Below are positions 5,629 to 8,556 of a DNA stretch of 8,556 nucleotides, piece after piece (the stretch's first letter is position 1; every line of letters begins with the position of its first letter). This stretch comes from an uncultured Atopostipes sp. Lineage in GTDB: Bacteria > Bacillota > Bacilli > Lactobacillales > Carnobacteriaceae_A. The stretch is taken from contig CAJUOQ010000055.1 of NCBI GenBank assembly GCA_910588235.1, positions 1 to 8,556 of the forward strand, read 5' to 3'. The position numbers were made by a program, and so were the translations under genes. Below the pieces are notes generated by a model, which was given only the letters and a program-made list of their open reading frames with translations, was not told where the DNA came from and did not search any database.

Positions 5629-6519
5629 ATGAAACCTATCCAGCGTATTCATCATATTTCGGCAACCGTGGCTGATCCGAATGAAAATTTATATTTTTAC
5701 CGTGATGTTTTAGGGTTACGTTTAGTTAAACAGACGATTAATTTTGAAAATAAAGCGATGTATCATTTATACTTTGCGAACGAACAGGTCGACCCAGGAA
5801 GTGTTATCACTTTTTTCCCACATGAAGAAAATCCAATCGGGCGTGTTGGGGCAGGACAAGTCCGTCGCATTGCTTTCAGAGTCCCAAAGAATACACTGCA
5901 TTATTGGGAAACGTATTTGAACAAACAGGCAGTGGCTTATACGGAAGACACGTTGTTCCAAAAATCAGCCCTCTTCTTTCAAGATCCTCATCATTTACAT
6001 TTAGCGCTTGTAGAAGCAGAGGAAACGCGAGAAGATCAGCAGATTATAGGTTTACATGGAGTAGAGTTGCTTTCTAGTGATCCGATTTATACACTGGAGT
6101 TTCTTATGCAAGAAATGGGCTTACTTCTTCATAAAATGACCCCGAAGTATTACTATTTAAAAATGAGGGGTGTAGAAGGTCAAGAGGTTTTAATTCACCG
6201 TAAATTTACTAAAAGAGGTCGCTTAGGCATTGGCACAGTGCATCATATTGCCTGGTCAGTGCCAGATAAAGAGAGTTTAAAGAGCTGGGAAGAAACGATA
6301 GCCGCTCACTATCCAATCACCGCTATTCAAAATCGACAATATTTTTACTCCGCGTACTTTAAAGATCCTGGTCAGATTATTTACGAGTTAGCGACAGATG
6401 GACCAGGTTTTACAGTGGATGAATCACTTGCGACTTTAGGTTCGACTTTAATGCTGCCCGATCAATATGAAGAAGAACGTGCAGACATTGAAAGAAACTT
6501 ACCAAAATTGAATCTTTAA
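5629..6519 (+). CDS. Second VOC-family ring-cleaving dioxygenase/glyoxalase (MhqE/MhqO-type paralogue)
   Basis: The product (296 residues) is a clear paralogue of the protein encoded just upstream. Both share an IHH near the start (His8/His9 here), LGLRLVKQTIN (28-38), VHHIA (204-208) and YELATDGPGFTVDE (252-265), so the likely metal ligands are His8/9, His205/206 and Glu253. It is shorter mainly between the modules, and the chemistry is expected to be similar with a different substrate. Pairing suggests either tandem duplication with divergence or co-inherited specialised enzymes; the low overall resemblance favours an old event. The start at 5629 follows GAGAGG (5611-5616) at a rather long 12-nt spacing, and no nearer in-frame ATG fits. 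With a 21-nt intergenic gap and no promoter, it is co-transcribed with the first gene and ends at the terminator 6528-6567. Confidence 0.87.
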   Translation: MKPIQRIHHISATVADPNENLYFYRDVLGLRLVKQTINFENKAMYHLYFANEQVDPGSVITFFPHEENPIGRVGAGQVRRIAFRVPKNTLHYWETYLNKQAVAYTEDTLFQKSALFFQDPHHLHLALVEAEETREDQQIIGLHGVELLSSDPIYTLEFLMQEMGLLLHKMTPKYYYLKMRGVEGQEVLIHRKFTKRGRLGIGTVHHIAWSVPDKESLKSWEETIAAHYPITAIQNRQYFYSAYFKDPGQIIYELATDGPGFTVDESLATLGSTLMLPDQYEEERADIERNLPKLNL

Positions 6520-6527
6520 AGTTCCAT

Positions 6528-6567
6528 AAACTGTTCGCCTTTTCATTCAAAGACGAACAGTTTTTTT
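6528..6567 (+). terminator. Intrinsic terminator of the dioxygenase operon
   Basis: AAACTGTTCG (6528-6537) pairs perfectly with CGAACAGTTT (6554-6563), with an inner CTTT/AAAG extension (6539-6542/6549-6552). Seven T residues follow (6561-6567). It lies directly before the acetyltransferase reading frame and should separate that gene from the operon. Confidence 0.9.
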
Positions 6568-6581
6568 ATATTTTATTATTT

Positions 6582-7157
6582 ATGGTAATATCTTTATCAA
6601 TGAGAAAAAAGAGAAGTATTTTACATATAGCTATAATAGTAGAAAGGGTTTTTAAAATTTCCAAACATGATGTAACGATTCGACCAATCGAAGCGAAAGA
6701 TGACCAAGCGATTTATGAAATCATTCAAAAAATTTTAGAAGAATATGATTTAGACGTACCGGGTACGGCTTATTATGATCCACAATTAGCCACCCTTTCT
6801 GAATATTATCAAACATTAACAAAAGGCGAATATTGGGTCCTTGTGCAAGACCAAGAAGTGATTGGTGGTGTCGGGATCGGCCCTTTTGGTGACCATGAGG
6901 GAGTAGCTGAATTACAGAAGTTTTATATTATGGAAGCTTACCAAGGAGAAGGCTATGGAAGTTTACTGTATAAGATGGCGGAAGATTTTGCCAAAACAGA
7001 AGGCTATGCAAATTTATACATTGAAACGATTGATACGCTAGGTAGTGCTAACGAGATTTATGAATATTTTGGATTTAAAGCTTTATCTGAACCTTTGAGT
7101 GGTAGTGAGCATGGTTTAATGAACAGATGGTTTATCAAATCCTTAAAAAGCAATTAA
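6582..7157 (+). CDS. GNAT-family N-acetyltransferase, start uncertain
   Basis: The reading frame holds one GNAT fold of about 160 residues. It opens VTIRPIEAKDDQAIYEII (31-48), continues with GTAYYDPQLATLSEYY (61-76) and a central strand WVLVQDQEVIGGVGIGPF, and reaches the acetyl-CoA loop QGEGYGSLLY (121-130) and the C-terminal EYFGF region. Such enzymes move an acetyl group from acetyl-CoA to an amine; the acceptor is unknown. The coordinates given use the first in-frame ATG, but neither ATG (6582, 6600) has a ribosome site, and 6582 follows the T-tract of the preceding terminator. A GAAAGGG motif (6642-6648) lies 8 nt before an in-frame ATT at 6657. Starting there gives a natural 166-residue protein beginning (M)SKHDVTIRP. 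The first 25 residues shown are therefore doubtful. The gene lies between two terminated units and is probably expressed alone. Confidence 0.8.
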   Translation: MVISLSMRKKRSILHIAIIVERVFKISKHDVTIRPIEAKDDQAIYEIIQKILEEYDLDVPGTAYYDPQLATLSEYYQTLTKGEYWVLVQDQEVIGGVGIGPFGDHEGVAELQKFYIMEAYQGEGYGSLLYKMAEDFAKTEGYANLYIETIDTLGSANEIYEYFGFKALSEPLSGSEHGLMNRWFIKSLKSN

Positions 7158-7199
7158 TACTTATTTTTAAAATTTCTTGCTATAATTAACAATAAGTAT
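7157..7199. repeat. 9-bp inverted repeat flanking the OYE promoter
   Basis: ATACTTATT (7157-7165) and AATAAGTAT (7191-7199) are perfect inverted copies separated by 25 bp, so arm centres are 34 bp apart, about three helical turns. The left arm covers the -35 area and the right arm the predicted transcription start. The AT-only inner part and missing U-run do not suit a terminator. It is more likely a pair of protein sites on one face of the DNA; the reader is unknown. Confidence 0.45.
7178..7186 (+). promoter_or_regulatory. Extended -10 promoter of the flavin oxidoreductase gene
   Basis: TGC followed by a consensus TATAAT (7181-7186) forms an extended -10 element. The expected -35 position (about 7158-7163, TACTTA) matches poorly, as is common with extended -10 promoters. 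Transcription should begin near 7193, leaving a leader of about 29 nt that contains the strong ribosome site AAAGGAGG (7204-7211). Confidence 0.65.
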
Positions 7200-7221
7200 C
7201 TTTAAAGGAGGAAGTTATAGT

Positions 7222-8343
7222 ATGGATCCAAAGTACGAACAGTTATTTGAACCTTTTACATTTAAATCAGGAGTAACACTTGATAATCGGTTACTAATGG
7301 CACCAATGACGACAAGTGCTTCCTTTGAAAATGGCATGTTTACAACAGATGAACACATGTATTATGAACGACGAGGCGGAGGAGTGGGCGCGATGATTAC
7401 CGCGTGCGCGCATGTACAAGAAAATGGAAAGTTCGCTTCTTCACCAAGTGTTTCAGCAGATAATCGAGTGGAGAGTTTGGCCAAGTTAGCTCAAACCATC
7501 CAAGCCACCGGGTCAAAAGCTATTTTACAAATTTTTCACGTCGGCCGGATGGGGTCTCGCCGTTCATTAAGAGGAGAACGTCCAGTCAGTGCAAGTGAAG
7601 TCCCCGCTCTACGTGAAGATGCGGAAATACCCCGAGCATTAACGGACGAAGAAATAGAAGAACTCGTGCATTCTTTTGGAGAAGCCACGAGAAGAGCGAT
7701 TGAGGCCGGTTTTGACGGCGTCGAATTGCATGGGGCGAATACTTACTTAATCCAACAATTCTTTTCACCTCATTCAAACGTACGGACAGACTATTGGGGC
7801 GGTAGTCTAGAGAAGAGAATGAATTTCCCGATTGAAGTGGTGAATGCAGCGAAACAAGCCATTGATAAATATGCGACAAAACCTTTTATCTTTGGTTACC
7901 GTGTCTCACCAGAAGAAATAGAAGAGCCTGGAATTACAATTCAAGATACGATTGCTTTATTAGAAGAGCTGAAAATTTATGATTTAGATTATTTCCACGT
8001 TTCACTCGGTAATATTTTTGGCAGTTCATTGAGAAACGAAATGGATAAAGAACCCGTCTTGAAGCAACTTCAAGAAGCTGTGGGTGAAGAGGTTCCTTTA
8101 ATTGGTGTAGGCAATGTCATTACGCCACAAGATGCGGTTGATGCGATGGATGAGTTAGGAGTTCCATTAATTGCCTTGGGGCGTGAGTTAATTGTGGAGC
8201 CGGATTGGGTTGATAAAGTAAAAGCAGGAGAAGAAGATTTAAGGAAAGTCATTGAAGCGGATGATCGTGAAGATTTACTCATACCTGATGCGATGTGGGA
8301 ATACGTTCGCAGTCGTCCGGGATGGCTTCCGATTGTAGATTAA
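7222..8343 (+). CDS. Old Yellow Enzyme-type NAD(P)H:flavin oxidoreductase (ene-reductase)
   Basis: The product (373 residues) is a single-domain FMN TIM-barrel of the Old Yellow Enzyme family. Landmarks are APMTT (27-31), QIFHVGRMG (103-111, with the flavin-contacting Gln103), the signature GFDGVELHGANTYLIQQFFS (163-182) with the substrate-binding pair His170/Asn173, SNVRTDYWGGSLEKRMNF (185-202), Arg227, GVGNVITPQDA (295-305) and the FMN-phosphate region LIALGRELI (316-324). The C-terminal iron-sulfur cysteines and second flavin domain of 2,4-dienoyl-CoA reductases are absent. Such enzymes use NAD(P)H to reduce activated C=C bonds of alkenals, quinone-like or maleimide-like electrophiles. The physiological substrate is unknown. 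The His-Asn pair is as in yeast OYE1, not the His-His pair of YqjM. The ATG at 7222 follows AAAGGAGG at 10 nt. It is monocistronic, with its own promoter and terminator. Confidence 0.93.
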   Translation: MDPKYEQLFEPFTFKSGVTLDNRLLMAPMTTSASFENGMFTTDEHMYYERRGGGVGAMITACAHVQENGKFASSPSVSADNRVESLAKLAQTIQATGSKAILQIFHVGRMGSRRSLRGERPVSASEVPALREDAEIPRALTDEEIEELVHSFGEATRRAIEAGFDGVELHGANTYLIQQFFSPHSNVRTDYWGGSLEKRMNFPIEVVNAAKQAIDKYATKPFIFGYRVSPEEIEEPGITIQDTIALLEELKIYDLDYFHVSLGNIFGSSLRNEMDKEPVLKQLQEAVGEEVPLIGVGNVITPQDAVDAMDELGVPLIALGRELIVEPDWVDKVKAGEEDLRKVIEADDREDLLIPDAMWEYVRSRPGWLPIVD

Positions 8344-8359
8344 ATCAATATGTAAAACG

Positions 8360-8397
8360 GAAGAAGAGGCAGGAGACAAGCACTCTTCTTCTTTTTT
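8360..8397 (+). terminator. Intrinsic terminator of the flavin oxidoreductase gene
   Basis: GAAGAAGAG (8360-8368) pairs perfectly with CTCTTCTTC (8383-8391) around a 14-nt loop, followed by TTTTTT (8392-8397). It starts 16 bp beyond the stop codon. Confidence 0.88.
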
Positions 8398-8486
8398 ATA
8401 ATCTTTAAAAAATAAGTTTTTCCTGAATAATTCATAGTTTTTCTAAAAAGTTTTGTCAACGTTGAGTTTATAGCTTTTATATTTGT

Positions 8487-8514
8487 TTGCCTCATCACCC
8501 ACTATGTGTATAAT
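8487..8514 (+). promoter_or_regulatory. Promoter reading out of the right edge
   Basis: TTGCCT (8487-8492) and consensus TATAAT (8509-8514) are 16 bp apart, so transcription would start near 8521. Downstream, GGAAAG (8522-8527) lies 10 nt before an ATG at 8538 that stays open to the window end (MGRQK). This could be the start of the next gene, but only about six codons are visible. A perfect 10-bp palindrome TCAACGTTGA (8456-8465) lies upstream of the -35. Between the preceding terminator and this promoter (8398-8486) I see only AT-rich sequence. Confidence 0.55.
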
Positions 8515-8556
8515 GTTTCTCGGAAAGCCAAATAAAGATGGGTAGACAAAAAGAAA

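Noticed and set aside
1..8556. CRISPR array, toxin-antitoxin pair, phage or transposase genes
   Set aside because: I read the window for spaced direct repeats, small paired genes and recombinase motifs and saw none. All large frames have metabolic, transport or membrane-protein families.

Overview
The window looks like chromosomal DNA of a low-GC Gram-positive bacterium (Firmicutes). By style it is most like Lactobacillales, for example the carnobacteria/enterococci side, but I cannot place the genus from sequence alone. The reasons are AT-rich codon use, strong AGGAGG-type ribosome sites, extended -10 promoters, compact intrinsic terminators with U-runs, and gene families common in that group. 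I see no tRNA, rRNA, CRISPR array, intact insertion sequence, phage gene or plasmid gene.

Layout. 150-872 (+) encodes a YwaF/TIGR02206-type membrane protein of unknown function. It converges on an aldo/keto reductase at 957-1763 (-), and a large nested hairpin between them can terminate both. Upstream of the reductase on the same strand, but behind its own terminator, is a TcyP-type L-cystine symporter at 1911-3296 (-). It is divergent from a zeta-crystallin-like NADPH:quinone reductase at 3491-4480 (+), and the shared control region holds a perfect 18-bp palindrome. Next come two tandem paralogous VOC-family ring-cleaving dioxygenase/glyoxalase genes at 4639-5607 and 5629-6519 (+). They form one transcription unit with a strong promoter, an operator and a terminator. 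A GNAT acetyltransferase follows at 6582-7157 (+), with a problematic start. The last full gene is an Old Yellow Enzyme-type flavin oxidoreductase at 7222-8343 (+), with its own promoter and terminator. A promoter near the right edge points out of the window.

How it fits together. The most informative signal is a near-perfect inverted repeat at 4586-4605, lying on the promoter of the dioxygenase pair. It closely matches the operator I remember for the MarR-type repressor MhqR of Bacillus subtilis, which controls quinone- and catechol-inducible dioxygenases/glyoxalases. Together with the quinone reductase, the ene-reductase, the aldo/keto reductase and a cystine importer that could resupply thiols, the window reads as a cluster of separately transcribed electrophile/quinone and carbonyl detoxification genes. 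No MhqR-like regulator gene lies in the window. I do not see a clearly new kind of system. The points most worth following are the operator, the unexplained palindromes, the missing conventional start of the acetyltransferase, and an apparent excess of the hexamer CGATCG.
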